DNA of 64,000 bases from Oscillospiraceae bacterium (GCA_910574995.1 CAJTCS010000012.1:1-64000); one strand, 5' to 3'. Positions 27,601 through 36,506 are shown, counted from the first letter of the stretch. Numbers and translations: made by a program. The notes: generated from the sequence alone by a model not told the origin.

Positions 27601-28670
27601 AATGTGATAGAACAGTGTGAGCCATATCCGAGAAATGCACCTAACTTTGGATCATAATCCTGACTGGTTATATCACAATTGGAAACACAATCAATAAAAG
27701 TAAGTGGAAAGTGAAAATCATATCCAACCATACCGCCAAGGAACTTTCCCCCTGATGTTTGAGCTCTTGAAATGCAGTTGGAAAATATGCATGAACATCC
27801 GGCATTATAGTAATCAAATTTACCCACCATACCACCACATTGGCCACCCTTTAACGTGACTTCAGATATGCAATCAGTTATCTTTAAATCCAAATTACCC
27901 CAATCCGCGCTGTTACTATTACTAATTGAAGAACAGGATCCAATCAGCCCACCAGCACAACGATCACTGACGTTGCCTGATACAAAGCAGGAGTTTATTT
28001 CTACAGAAGTGTATGCACGGCGAGTATAATTGTTCAATCCTCGGTCATTATCGCTGGATGAATTATATATTTCTCCAATTAGCAATCCACCATCATAGGG
28101 CCCCACTGAACCCAAAACATAGCAATTATCGATAACCAATTTTGTTGTGGCACGGTATACTTCATACGATTCACTTCCAGTGTTAGTTTCTCCTCCATCA
28201 TTAAGGTAATATCCCACAAGAGCACCACCTGCTGGGAGATCCACATCTTCTACACCTATATTTTTTAGAGTCACATCATATGAATCCATCCTCCCAATCA
28301 ATCCTATGTTTCCGCTAAAATCATATTTCGATTCAGATATAGCAAGATTAGAAATCACATGCCCCTGTCCATCTATCTCAATATTTCCTTCCGGCACAAT
28401 CGGTATCCATTCGCCACCATTAAAAGAGGATAAATCAATGTCATTGGTCAAAACATAATTGCCTGATTGTATACCAGCTAGTTCTTCTGCAGTAGAAACT
28501 GGAATTGCACCTTCAACGGGTGCATCAATGTCCGCAAGAAAGTTATTCGTTCTACTGATGCTTTTTCCACTATTTTCAAGCTTCTCCACCTCTGCCGCAT
28601 GAGATCGCATTGGCAAATGTGATACCACCAAGCAAATCGCCAACACAAACGCCAAAACCCTTTTCTTCAT
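24696..28670 (-). CDS. Large secreted SLH-domain surface protein
   Basis: A 1324-residue protein starting at ATG 28670 (GGAGGTAGG upstream). The signal peptide is MKKRVLAFVLAICLVVSHLP with cleavage near SHAAE. Residues about 70-340 contain GLUG-like/beta-helix repeats (IGLIGRMDSYDVTLKNIGVE, GGLIGSCSSI, GGMVGKFDYYNAG, GGMVGYDF). A BIG2-like segment is near residue 640 (VVGNTDVISLSNYLLDSKGY) and a long hydrophobic/helical region follows. A Pro-Thr-Ser spacer lies at about 1118-1155, then three SLH motifs (PFPDVSDTAWYIKAVEYVAV; FTDVKNGEWYTNAVTWAAEQ; the last ends in TRAETAQMLMNYLKK). SLH domains bind pyruvylated wall polymers, so it sits on the cell surface, possibly as an adhesin. Its GC content is clearly lower than the chromosome's, as expected for acquired cargo. 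Confidence 0.9.
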   Translation of the reverse strand: MKKRVLAFVLAICLVVSHLPMRSHAAEVEKLENSGKSISRTNNFLADIDAPVEGAIPVSTAEELAGIQSGNYVLTNDIDLSSFNGGEWIPIVPEGNIEIDGQGHVISNLAISESKYDFSGNIGLIGRMDSYDVTLKNIGVEDVDLPAGGALVGYYLNDGGETNTGSESYEVYRATTKLVIDNCYVLGSVGPYDGGLLIGEIYNSSSDNDRGLNNYTRRAYTSVEINSCFVSGNVSDRCAGGLIGSCSSISNSNSADWGNLDLKITDCISEVTLKGGQCGGMVGKFDYYNAGCSCIFSNCISRAQTSGGKFLGGMVGYDFHFPLTFIDCVSNCDITSQDYDPKLGAFLGYGSHCSITFLGENFYDGIDLITNEATIVNPENVKPMSDVPQNPSNPEITTSVRFLSGFDPLSRRVTFGDSELVSPYTYTVAEGIDVSQFLNRYVLVSQEQVGSSLEYFITDIQAVDSKIGTVTNTETVGLYLTSMTIDGIKYSVPGEKYFGFSSLIDNKVLYHVYSGQVVGFEEIQYKTGRLDKYNQSANRVTIDGQEYATNYIMDWSFIDRFDELEGKRVGYYIGNLLEGQTSQPFLFEIIDSNESSYIKLYATDDDLTVATHDSFDVICTLVRDDQTAIQWHKPAVVVGNTDVISLSNYLLDSKGYHFTVTGLKEGTSSLIVSDSETGANITASITVSEEDIVPYSYRVDKIPEFYPNVTGDKKTKTNFYDLNGMYVKDYVATENKTNGSWDVSFKVYNHRYMYGAVDIYDENGNWKDSEMIAKYTEIGGIYETGEAAFWLLADGVTGNMLSYTAHTWSKCTPITINVPKGGYFTISNNYLLSPGAYLFNTMDLLVWSASTIVSKGLDLSKSEEVLKKAKEELTVGALVRNEYIKKLQSIGTKVAKNIGQDSAIANQLCSLENIGEEVFKQTLDWKAIFKNTTSLGEEALEKLMGPIGETIKILFDFSSYLSYGAQTINLGQSINKQYVTIFTPQNSGSMSVNGVTVTPSQEAIDSDTVLQVFRISTNDRIVILDKEIVADQYELYNICFVKDDKEVQPNGQVTVRVPVPNGFDGKHCTVYRQESDGTWSVLSARVDGDYLVFETDHFSMYVIAQTNIPTSTPTPTSKPTSNPTPLPTSTPQPTNSPTPDATPTPQPWANPFPDVSDTAWYIKAVEYVAVEGLMHGYPNGKFGPNDNISRAEFAQIIYNKAGRPDAGSSMFTDVKNGEWYTNAVTWAAEQKVVSGIGNNRFAPKRDITREELATMLWRYAGSPDSVKTTLSFTDASKVSNFAKKAMLWANENRIVSGKGNGILDPKGKATRAETAQMLMNYLKK

Positions 28671-28891
28671 AGTCCTACCTCCATGTTTTCTTCCGCTACA
28701 AAAAGCACAGTCGCAATAATAAAGTTGCAACTTTTTGAGAGCAGTCCGATTATTCTAAATTGTACCATAGTTTATGGCACTTTGCAAGAGATTTTCTTGA
28801 TTTCAGCATGGAAATATGGAGATTTATACACATGGAGCAATCAAAAAGCCAGATACGTTAAAAAGTATACTTTTTGGCAGTTACCAGAAAG

Positions 28892-29425
<534 letters not shown>

Positions 29426-29779
29426 TGTTGCGTTTGCTCCTTTCGTCTTGCTGGAATAATTCCATTCATACTACATAATCCGAAAAAAAAGCGGACAACT
29501 AACTATATTGTGCCCGAAAATATAAAAGTAAAGACAAGATATTTTATTAAGTAAAACCCACAGCCTCTTTCTTTGTTTAGCGGCGCAGATTTTGAGGGCG
29601 GTTCCGCTCTTTCCATTATTGCCTTTCGCTGGTGTTTTGTGGCTTGACCCACACCCTGACCCACACGGCGAAAAAGCACGCTGGACACAGTGGAAATTTC
29701 AGGGTCAAATGCTGCGCTATGGTGGATAGAAAAGGGCAATAAACGCCGCTATGGAGCCAATTTTTTGCTTCCCACACTG
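29426..29779 (+). other. Right-end region of island 1
   Basis: No gene. Contains the dispersed 30-bp motif (29568-29598), the arm repeat pair (29646-29666) and a stretch shared with islands 3 and 4 (about 29672-29779, including GTGGACACAGTGG-type and GGAGCCAA-type segments) up to the tRNA-Thr core. Confidence 0.6.
29646..29666 (+). repeat. Right arm-type repeat pair, island 1
   Basis: GACCCACAC at 29646-29654 and 29658-29666, 134 bp before the core at 29780. Confidence 0.7.
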
Positions 29780-29824
29780 TTTGTAATCAGCAGGTCAGGG
29801 GTTCGAGTCCGTTCACCAGCTCCA
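29780..29824 (+). pseudogene. tRNA-Thr 3' fragment (attachment repeat 2)
   Basis: The 45-base 3' portion of tRNA-Thr from the anticodon loop to CCA, preceded by CACACTG instead of the 5' half. It cannot form a cloverleaf and is the crossover core at the island 1/2 junction. Confidence 0.9.
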
Positions 29825-29886
29825 AACTGGGCGGTCCGGCCCGTGAGTGAGGCCGGACAAGCCTTGTATTAAATTGCATAGTTTAT

Positions 29887-29971
29887 GGGGGAGTTCCCGA
29901 GTGGCCAAAGGGGGCAGACTGTAAATCTGTTGTCAACGACTTCAGTGGTTCGAATCCACTCTCCCCCACCA
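29887..29971 (+). tRNA. tRNA-Tyr (GTA), copy 2
   Basis: Identical to copy 1 except one base in the variable arm (GTCAACGAC for GTCGACGAC). All stems and the anticodon GTA are intact, with encoded CCA. Confidence 0.93.
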
Positions 29972-30135
29972 TTGACAAAGCCTTGCATGGAATGTGCGGG
30001 GCTTTTGTTGTGTCTATACAAATTTCTTTGACTGCTAAGTTCACTCGGGTTCTGCATATAAAAACGGATATTGCGGATATATTTCCGGCTTGCTTTTTGT
30101 GCTGGCTCTGCCTGGGGTTGCCCGCTTTTTGTCCT

Positions 30136-30156
30136 GACCCACACCGTGACCCACAC
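30136..30156 (+). repeat. Left arm-type repeat pair, island 2
   Basis: GACCCACAC at 30136-30144 and 30148-30156, 356 bp after the core at 29780, the same distance as in island 1. Confidence 0.7.
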
Positions 30157-30229
30157 GCGGAAATAAACGAAAACGGCTGGAAACTTCCAGGTAGGAAGTT
30201 CCAGCCGTTTTTGGCTTGCTGACCTGCTT

Positions 30230-31384
30230 TCACATGACCTTGTCCATGAAATTTCCCATCTTCTCGGCGGCCTGCTCCTGCTTTTGGCGGGTGGCGTGGG
30301 TGTAGGTTCTCAGCGTGAAACCTGCGTCGTAGTGGCCCAGCATACTGCTGACGGTTTTCACGTCTACGCCGTTCTGGAGTGCGGCAGTTGCGAAAGTGTG
30401 TCTTAATGAATGGAAAGGAATATAACTTAATTCTGCTGACTTCAATATTCTCTTATGGAGGGTGACGATTGAGTCTGGGTAGTACATTTCACCGGTTCTG
30501 GTGGAGGGGAACATATAGGGATTGTCAGGGTGTTTGCGGTGTTCCTGTCGGAGTAGTTCCACAGCTTTCTGTGGGATAGACACCAGCCTGACGGATGTTT
30601 CTGTCTTGGGGCGGGTGATTACGATATTGCCGTTTTCGTCGCGGGTGGCCTGCTTGCTCACACTGATAGTTTGGTTCTCGATATCCAGGTCAGACCAGAG
30701 GAGGGCTACCAGCTCACCCTTGCGCAGGCCGCTTACTAATTCCAAATAGAACATGGGGAGGACATGGCGGCGGTCGGCCTCGTCAAGATAGGCTTTCATG
30801 TCCTCGGCGGGAAGGAATTTCATCTCCTTTTTCTCTAGCTTTGGAGCGATGCAGTCTGTTGTGGGGTTGCGCTGAATCAAGCGTTCCTTGACTGCCCGGT
30901 CTAAAGCGTTGTGTAGCATGAGGTGGATGCCACGCACGGTGGAGGCGCTTAAGCCAGGTGATTTTTTCTTCTGCGCCTCTCGCAATCTGCCGTTTTCGCG
31001 GAGGTCTTGGTAGAGTTTTTGAAGGTCGCGGCCTGTTAGTTTGTTCAGCTTGATGTCGCCGATTCGTGGATTTACATGAAGTTCGATGCTCCGACGGTAG
31101 TATTCAGCGGTGGAGACTCGCACATTTGGCTTGGCGTAGAGGGTGTACCAGTTCGTGAGCCATGAGCCGACCGTGTAATCGTCGGAGCGGGCTACGTCCA
31201 AATCTTTGGTGTCATCCATTGCCGCAACCAGTTTCTCCTTGACCTCGGCTTGGGTCTTGCCGAGCACATTCTTGATAATGCGCTTTCCTGTGGCTGAGTC
31301 GTAGCCTGCTGTATAGCGCCCCTCCCAACGGCCATCCTTGCGTTTGCGTATGTTGCCCTCGCCGTTTGCTCTCTTTTTTGCCAT
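30230..31384 (-). CDS. int: Tyrosine recombinase/integrase, island 2
   Basis: A 384-residue integrase colinear with the island 1 copy and differing at only a few residues (for example ATGKR for TTGKR, RQEHRKH for QHEHRKH). All catalytic residues are present: Arg in SGLRKGE, HSLRHTF, LGHYDAG and RTYTHA. The ATG at 31384 has the same position relative to AAAGGGGG. Both copies should recognise the same core and arms, so either could act on all four islands. The 258 bases between it and tRNA-Tyr are nearly identical to those in island 1 and include the left arm pair. Confidence 0.95.
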   Translation of the reverse strand: MAKKRANGEGNIRKRKDGRWEGRYTAGYDSATGKRIIKNVLGKTQAEVKEKLVAAMDDTKDLDVARSDDYTVGSWLTNWYTLYAKPNVRVSTAEYYRRSIELHVNPRIGDIKLNKLTGRDLQKLYQDLRENGRLREAQKKKSPGLSASTVRGIHLMLHNALDRAVKERLIQRNPTTDCIAPKLEKKEMKFLPAEDMKAYLDEADRRHVLPMFYLELVSGLRKGELVALLWSDLDIENQTISVSKQATRDENGNIVITRPKTETSVRLVSIPQKAVELLRQEHRKHPDNPYMFPSTRTGEMYYPDSIVTLHKRILKSAELSYIPFHSLRHTFATAALQNGVDVKTVSSMLGHYDAGFTLRTYTHATRQKQEQAAEKMGNFMDKVM

Positions 31385-31512
31385 ATCTCGGCCCCCTTTC
31401 TGACTACCAACACTACCACATGATGCCTGTCTATGTCCACTGACATTTTTCTTACTTTTCCAGTTCCGCCCAAATCCCTTTTCTTTGTTTAGCAGCGCAA
31501 ATTTTGAGGGAG

Positions 31513-31917
31513 CTAGTCGTTGTAATATCCGGCTAAAATATCTTCAAAACGTACCTTGCCACGGGTACGGCGCACGTTATTTATGGCCTCACGGCGCATT
31601 TCTTCTACTTGCTCGGGCGTGTACTCAGAAAGATCAGCCAGCACCCGCATTACCATTTCAAGCTGTACCGCATAACGAAACAACCCCTTTGAGATGGCTT
31701 TTGCGTTATCTTCGGACAATTTCAGAACTGCCTCAGCCAGTTTTTCACCCAGAATGTCATTGTCCTGCAAAGCATTGTCCGTCATGAGGCTTTCAACTGC
31801 TCGCGCAAACAATTCATTTCGGGAGGAAAATCCCTGTTCCTTCGCAAATCTATCCGCTCGTTTCACTAGACCTCTGTCCAAATATAGACTTATCCGCTGC
31901 ATATTTTCTGAATCCAT
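31513..31917 (-). CDS. Ribbon-helix-helix DNA-binding protein, island 2
   Basis: A 134-residue homologue of the island 1 protein. The strand MQRISLYLDRGLVKRADRF and helices with SSRNELFARAVESLM form the ribbon-helix-helix, and the C-terminal helical part is almost unchanged (VEEMRREAINNVRRTRGKV). It precedes the same ACCCCTA-type repeats as in island 1. A backbone protein of this island family, with a probable role in gene control or excision. Confidence 0.85.
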   Translation of the reverse strand: MDSENMQRISLYLDRGLVKRADRFAKEQGFSSRNELFARAVESLMTDNALQDNDILGEKLAEAVLKLSEDNAKAISKGLFRYAVQLEMVMRVLADLSEYTPEQVEEMRREAINNVRRTRGKVRFEDILAGYYND

Positions 31918-32464
31918 AAAGCACCTCTAAAATCGCATTACACCAACTTATGACCCCTAAAAATCTCCCGATATTCAGCCATTTCTGCCGATTCGCAACC
32001 CCTAACTTTATACCAAACTCCTATTTGCAACCCCTAGTGTGACCCTATCTTACACCGCCCTGAGAATCCTGAAAAATCCCGTAGTTTCTAGCCCTCCCGC
32101 CCGGCTCTGCCGGGCGGTGTGGACTGCAAAGGCGCCGCTCTTGGCGCCTTGCTTTCTCCTGCTTGCTTTTCGATCATGCTTTATCTGTTCTCTCTGGCTG
32201 GATTATTTTCCATTTCAGTGCATATCTTTGCAGCGAGTTTGCGCCGTTGCTCGCGGAGGATTTGTGCCGCTGCTGGAGACGAGGCCGGTGCCCCTCACAA
32301 ATCGCCACAAATGCCCCAAAACGGCGTTTTAGGCCGGTGGCCTTCTTCTCCCCAATCGCTGGCCTAAGTTGGCCAACACGGCCCTCACAGGGGCCACAAA
32401 CGCGTACCTCGATGGTTGGCACTCGTTGTAGTATTTGATTGTCCTCTGAAGTGTTTTTTTATGT
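31918..32464 (-). promoter_or_regulatory. Shared non-coding backbone, island 2
   Basis: About 550 bases without a convincing gene. The part next to the RHH gene has three ACCCCTA motifs (near 31950, 32000 and 32031). Then come the GC-rich hairpins (CCGCCCGGCTCTGCCGGGCGG; GGCGCCGCTCTTGGCGCC) and a stretch ending in the conserved hairpin at 32373-32396. The same order occurs in island 3 (38454-38937). A small minus-strand ORF (32174-32422) shares the motif VCGPCEGRVG with one in island 3, but the similarity follows from the conserved hairpin DNA, so I do not call it a gene. Confidence 0.55.
32373..32396 (+). repeat. Conserved hairpin, island 2
   Basis: Contains ACGGCCCTCACAGGGGCCA (stem GGCCC/GGGCC). 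One copy per island; cargo starts about 70 bases further on with the promoter of the AraC gene. Confidence 0.6.
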
Positions 32465-32493
32465 TTGTAATTGGGTCATGAAAGTGATATAAT
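32465..32493 (+). promoter_or_regulatory. Promoter of the AraC-GyrI gene
   Basis: TTGTAA (32465-32470), a 17-base spacer and TATAAT (32488-32493), 45 bases upstream of the start codon. Confidence 0.7.
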
Positions 32494-32538
32494 CAAAACA
32501 CTTCTTGCGAAGGTAATTACTCAACGGGAGGCAAATCC

Positions 32539-33426
32539 ATGCTGCAGCCATATGAACTAATGGAACAGCTTTTATCCGAAATTGAAAAGGACATTATGGA
32601 ACCGGTAACCATATCCGAATTGTCAAGCAGATTCTTTATTTCTGCGGTTCACTTGCAGCGCCTCTTTAAGTTCGCCTTCGGTATACCCTTAGCTGGATAC
32701 ATCCGCTCCAGAAAGCTGGCCGCCAGTGTGGAGAAACTGTTATCAACCGATTACCGTATCATTGATATTGCCAATGAATATGGCTTTACCCATGAACAGG
32801 CCTATATACGCGCTTTCAAAAAGGAATATCACACGACTCCTGGAGAGTTACGCAGGTCAAGAACCGTTCTCAAAGTGTTTCCGCCGTTGCAAATTTTCCC
32901 GAAGAATAAGCTGCAAAACGGGGCCGTGTTTGGACCGGATATTGTTATGGTTCCGGAATTTCAGGTGGTAGGGAAAAGCTTTTGCGTTCCGTTTGAACAG
33001 TCTATTGTGCTCCCTCCTCAGTTGGCGAAGAGTTTCTGGGAGGAGGATAGTTTCAAAATACCGAATGTTGCGGAAACAAACGTCTATTATGGTATAACCC
33101 GTATCCGGGATGTACAGGATGGCTATTCGCACTATATGACCTCTGTCAAAGTAAAAGACAGCTCCTCTACACCAGAAGGCATGACATCAGATCGCTTTCC
33201 CGCCAGTATGTGCGCCAGGTTTCACTATATTGGCAAACATCATTATTATGATATCAACGTAGACGTGGCCAGAGGTATGTACGACGCTATTTGTGACTTT
33301 GCCAATCAGGAAGGAAAGAAATATGAAACGATGAATCAGAAATTGTATTTTGAGCGTATAAGCGCGGAAGACTATGACGGGACATATTGTCAAATGGAGT
33401 GGTTCACACCCATTCGCAAACTATGA
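32539..33426 (+). CDS. AraC-family regulator with GyrI-like effector domain
   Basis: A 295-residue regulator (ATG 32539, GGGAGG upstream). Residues 1 to about 110 contain two HTH motifs of the MarA/Rob type (ISELSSRFFISAVHLQRLFK; IDIANEYGFTHEQAYIRAFK). Residues about 125-295 form a GyrI-like/SOUL-type effector-binding domain (MVPEFQVVGKSFCVPF near the start and DYDGTYCQMEWFTPI at the end). Proteins of this design sense small hydrophobic or cationic compounds and switch on neighbouring protective genes. It heads the plus-strand cargo operon of island 2, followed by the Fpg-like gene; a possible promoter (TTGTAG, 17 bases, TATAAA) near 33431-33459 could serve that gene separately. Confidence 0.9.
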   Translation: MLQPYELMEQLLSEIEKDIMEPVTISELSSRFFISAVHLQRLFKFAFGIPLAGYIRSRKLAASVEKLLSTDYRIIDIANEYGFTHEQAYIRAFKKEYHTTPGELRRSRTVLKVFPPLQIFPKNKLQNGAVFGPDIVMVPEFQVVGKSFCVPFEQSIVLPPQLAKSFWEEDSFKIPNVAETNVYYGITRIRDVQDGYSHYMTSVKVKDSSSTPEGMTSDRFPASMCARFHYIGKHHYYDINVDVARGMYDAICDFANQEGKKYETMNQKLYFERISAEDYDGTYCQMEWFTPIRKL

Positions 33427-33530
33427 CGAATTGTAGCAAGAGCCGGTTTATGATATAAATGGTTCATTTTCTGCCTGTCTGATGTGTTAGGATGATGAAA
33501 CGGTATACAGCAGAAAGGCAGGATCATTCC

Positions 33531-34355
33531 ATGATTGAATTACCAGAGGTGTATGTTTTAGCGGGGCAGATCAACAGAACCTTAGTTGGAAAAACAGTGA
33601 AAAAGGTGACTGCAAACGCAGTTCCCCATGGGTTTGCCACATTTACAGGTGACCCGGCGAGATATTCTGAAATGTTGACAGGAAAAACCATTGCGGGGGC
33701 CAATCCCGATACAGGGACGCTGGATATCTGGGACTGCAATGTTGAGGTGAAATGCGGTGATATGCTCCTATCTATCAGTACGCCTGTCAAGTATTTTGAG
33801 CCGGGGGCAAAGTTTCCGAAATCCCACCAACTGTTGCTGGAATTTGAAGATAATTCATGTATGTGTTGTACGGTGAAGATGTGGGGCTCCATGCTTTGCA
33901 TCCCGTACGCAGACAGTATGCCGAGACGGCAGCAGGGTCCCACTCCATTGGAAGGCGCCTTTGACGAAACCTATTTTGATAACTTGTGGAACCGCGAGAA
34001 ACCCTCCCTCAGCGTAAAGGCGTTTCTGGCTACACAAAAGCGGATCCCGGGGCTGGGGAACGGCGTACTGCAGGATATCCTGTTTCAAGCGGGCATTCAT
34101 CCCAAAAGAAAGCTTCAGTCTATGGGGGACGGGGAGAAGGCGAAACTGTATCAGAGTATAAAATCCACGCTGAGAGAGATGAGGAACCGCGGGGGCCGGG
34201 ATACAGAGAAAGATCTATTTAACCGCCCGGGAGGTTATCAGACCATATTGTCAGCAAGGACTCTGAAATATCCTTGTATCAGATGTGGCAGCGCATTAAA
34301 ACGAGAAACCTACTTGGGTGGAAATATCTACTACTGCCCGGAGTGTCAGAAATGA
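33531..34355 (+). CDS. Fpg/Nei-family DNA glycosylase homologue with altered N-terminus
   Basis: A 274-residue protein. The start at ATG 33531 gives MIELPEVYVLAGQI, aligning with the MPELPEVE start of Fpg/MutM; an upstream ATG at 33492 would bury this N-terminus. The catalytic Pro2 is Ile here, while Glu3 is kept. The helix-two-turn-helix is present (KRIPGLGNGVLQDILFQAGI), as is a C-terminal zinc finger (CIRCGSALKRE then YYCPEC). The usual finger Arg (GGRTT type) is Asn (LGGNIYYC). It should keep the DNA-binding fold but cannot use the standard Pro2 Schiff-base chemistry, so its activity may differ. It lies between a stress-type regulator and a GNAT fusion. Confidence 0.85.
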   Translation: MIELPEVYVLAGQINRTLVGKTVKKVTANAVPHGFATFTGDPARYSEMLTGKTIAGANPDTGTLDIWDCNVEVKCGDMLLSISTPVKYFEPGAKFPKSHQLLLEFEDNSCMCCTVKMWGSMLCIPYADSMPRRQQGPTPLEGAFDETYFDNLWNREKPSLSVKAFLATQKRIPGLGNGVLQDILFQAGIHPKRKLQSMGDGEKAKLYQSIKSTLREMRNRGGRDTEKDLFNRPGGYQTILSARTLKYPCIRCGSALKRETYLGGNIYYCPECQK

Positions 34356-34372
34356 TGGAGGTTGGAAAGGCC

Positions 34373-35881
34373 ATGGAAAAAATAAAATATGAGGAACTGG
34401 GGTTTGGGTTCCATACCTTTCAAAAGGAGATCTGTGCAGAGTTGGGGCAAGCGTTCTGGAATGATCTTGTTAAAAATATAGATTTGCCCGATATGGATTC
34501 CGAGTGCAGATGCCAGTGTCATAACATGGCTCTGTTTATGGACCGGTTAGAGAAAATGACCGATAAAGAAACCTTGAAGAAGATTTTATGCAGAGTGAGG
34601 CATGGGTTGCATCCGGCAAAATGTTCACAAGTTCATAAAAGATTTGTGGAAACAGGCAATTTAGATGAATTCCTTAGGATTATGGGCGAAGAAGGGGTGA
34701 AAGAATTCACCAGGCTGAACCGTGAAAAGAAAGATTTTTACGGGCAGGAGATCACAGATGAAGTTTTAGAATTTATCAGGCAGAATCCGAAAATGCTGAC
34801 AGCAGAGAGAATGGGAAATAAGCTGTACACGATGGCTTTTCCGAATAACATGAAAGAGTACATAAGCGCCACCGATAAAAAGATGAAACGCTATCATGCG
34901 TGCCATTGCCCATTTGCAAAGGAATCCATATTAGCAGAAAATGTTGTGTCCTCCGCCTTATGTAATTGCAGTTTGGGCCATGTAATGAATTGTTATGAAG
35001 AATTTATGGGCAGGGAATTGACAGGCAGCGTGATCCGGTCTGTGCTGAACGGAAACCTGGCCTGTGAATATGAAATTGTAATACCGAATGATATTATGCG
35101 GGAATATGTGATTACCGATGGCATCATCGCTTCGAATTATTTCAACTATTACAAAGCGTTTGCGCAATCGGGCATTATTGAGCTCCATGAGGGTCCAGTT
35201 AGCTGGATCATTCCGCGAAAAGGAGAGAAAGGCCCATCCCTGGCTTTCCGCATCCATTTGGATGAAGAAAATGCGGAAAATGAATTGAAACCTTTTATTC
35301 AAGGCATACGTAAAGGCAGCGTACCGCAGACGTGGATCGTAACGCCGGACGCGACGCCTGGAAATATTATCGATATCATGGAGCAGAACGGTTTCACGAA
35401 TTCATCAGTAAACAGCGACGAGCTAGGTATGCTTTTGCGCAAAAGGGATTTCCACCCATATACAGAGGAAAACAGCCCGATCACTTGCCGGAAAATAAGC
35501 ACAATGGAAGATTTCAAATCATGGATCGAGGTAGTCAATACCGCATTGCATGGCTGGAATATGATTGATGCGGAACACTACTTCACATGGGTGAGAAGTA
35601 AAAATATCAAGGTTTATTTAGCTGAGCTGGATGGCGCCGCTGTTGCAACCTGTGCGACGATACAAAATGGGAACACAGGCTCGTTGGAATTTGTTTCAAC
35701 CCTCGAACTATATCGAAGGAGGAAAGCGGCAGCTTTGCTGTCTTCCTGTGCCATCGCTGAGCTGATAAACAATGGCGCGGAAACCGTAACGCTGAGTGCA
35801 TGCGGTGATGCAGTGCATTTATATAAGCAGTTGGGCTTTAAGGGGTATTTCCATAATGTTATTTTGAAATATCAGGTTTGA
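34373..35881 (+). CDS. Cys-rich domain fused to GNAT acetyltransferase
   Basis: About 502 residues from ATG 34373 (GGTTGGAAAGG upstream); ATG 34352, overlapping the Fpg-like stop codon, is an alternative. The first 240 residues are Cys/His-rich (CRCQCHNMALF near 45; HACHCPFAKESI near 180; LCNCSLGHVMNCYEEFMG near 205), like DUF6144-type proteins of unknown role. A hydrophobic central part follows. The C-terminal about 180 residues form a GNAT domain, with YRRRKAAALLSSCAIAELI as the acetyl-CoA loop and VHLYKQLGFKGYF. It is translationally close to the Fpg-like gene. Function unknown; the context suggests a damage or toxin-resistance cassette. Confidence 0.75.
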   Translation: MEKIKYEELGFGFHTFQKEICAELGQAFWNDLVKNIDLPDMDSECRCQCHNMALFMDRLEKMTDKETLKKILCRVRHGLHPAKCSQVHKRFVETGNLDEFLRIMGEEGVKEFTRLNREKKDFYGQEITDEVLEFIRQNPKMLTAERMGNKLYTMAFPNNMKEYISATDKKMKRYHACHCPFAKESILAENVVSSALCNCSLGHVMNCYEEFMGRELTGSVIRSVLNGNLACEYEIVIPNDIMREYVITDGIIASNYFNYYKAFAQSGIIELHEGPVSWIIPRKGEKGPSLAFRIHLDEENAENELKPFIQGIRKGSVPQTWIVTPDATPGNIIDIMEQNGFTNSSVNSDELGMLLRKRDFHPYTEENSPITCRKISTMEDFKSWIEVVNTALHGWNMIDAEHYFTWVRSKNIKVYLAELDGAAVATCATIQNGNTGSLEFVSTLELYRRRKAAALLSSCAIAELINNGAETVTLSACGDAVHLYKQLGFKGYFHNVILKYQV

Positions 35882-36275
35882 GAGATTCGGTAAGGAAAGA
35901 GAATGCGTATGGGCGAACTCCGTATCTATAAACATGTCTTTCAGCCTGACATAGAGCACATTCTTTGTTCTGTAGCGCAAATTGTGAGCTGGTTCTTCAA
36001 TCTTGCAAGTTTGCTTGGATATGGTATTTTCCTCAAGCAGACAACCTTTTGAACAGCCACATGGTCTTCCCGTGCTGCAAGTGCAAGAGATAATTCTTTT
36101 GCATTTCGGTGCGAGGTTTCTCCTCGCGCCGTTCCGCTGTCTGACCCACACCCTGACCCACACGCGGAAAATCTGTGTGGAGACAGTGGAGGGAACAGGG
36201 CGGAAAGGTGCTTGTATGTGTGTTGGAAAGAGCTAGAAATCGCTGGAAACCTCCAAATGTACGCTCCTCACACTG
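35882..36275 (+). other. Right-end region of island 2
   Basis: No gene. Contains a degenerate 30-bp motif (35961-35988), a segment also found in island 4 (TATGGTATT...CAAGCAGACAACCTTTT type, about 36010-36055), a GGTGCGAGG/CCTCGCGCC hairpin (near 36108-36130) and the arm pair (36143-36163). Confidence 0.55.
36143..36163 (+). repeat. Right arm-type repeat pair, island 2
   Basis: GACCCACAC at 36143-36151 and 36155-36163, 133 bp before the core at 36276. Confidence 0.7.
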
Positions 36276-36320
36276 TTTGTAATCAGCAGGTCAGGGGTTC
36301 GAGTCCGTTCACCAGCTCCA
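36276..36320 (+). pseudogene. tRNA-Thr 3' fragment (attachment repeat 3)
   Basis: The same 45-base tRNA-Thr 3' portion as the other junctions, preceded by CACACTG. Core at the island 2/3 boundary. Confidence 0.9.
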
Positions 36321-36382
36321 AACTGGGCGGTCCGGCCCGATGGGAAGGCCGGACAAGCCTTGTATAAAATTGCATAGTTTAT

Positions 36383-36467
36383 GGGGGAGTTCCCGAGTGG
36401 CCAAAGGGGGCAGACTGTAAATCTGTTGTCGACGACTTCAGTGGTTCGAATCCACTCTCCCCCACCA
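36383..36467 (+). tRNA. tRNA-Tyr (GTA), copy 3
   Basis: Identical over its 85 bases to copy 1, with encoded CCA. The sequence right after it differs from the other copies and contains a strong terminator. Confidence 0.95.
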
Positions 36468-36506
36468 AAACGGCTTGAAACTGCGGTTTCTAGCCGTTTT
36501 TATTTT
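36467..36506 (+). terminator. Terminator after tRNA-Tyr copy 3
   Basis: AAAACGGCT pairs with AGCCGTTTT (36467-36475 and 36492-36500), followed by TTTATTTTTATT. Confidence 0.8.

Larger units (their letters stand above)
29780..36275 (+). mobile_element. Integrative island 2 at tRNA-Thr (int-positive)
   Basis: Lies between the tRNA-Thr cores at 29780 and 36276. It carries tRNA-Tyr, an integrase almost identical to that of island 1, the ribbon-helix-helix gene, the shared non-coding backbone and hairpin, and three cargo genes (AraC-GyrI, Fpg-like, Cys-rich-GNAT fusion). Arm repeats are at 356 bp from the left core and 133 bp from the right core. Confidence 0.88.
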
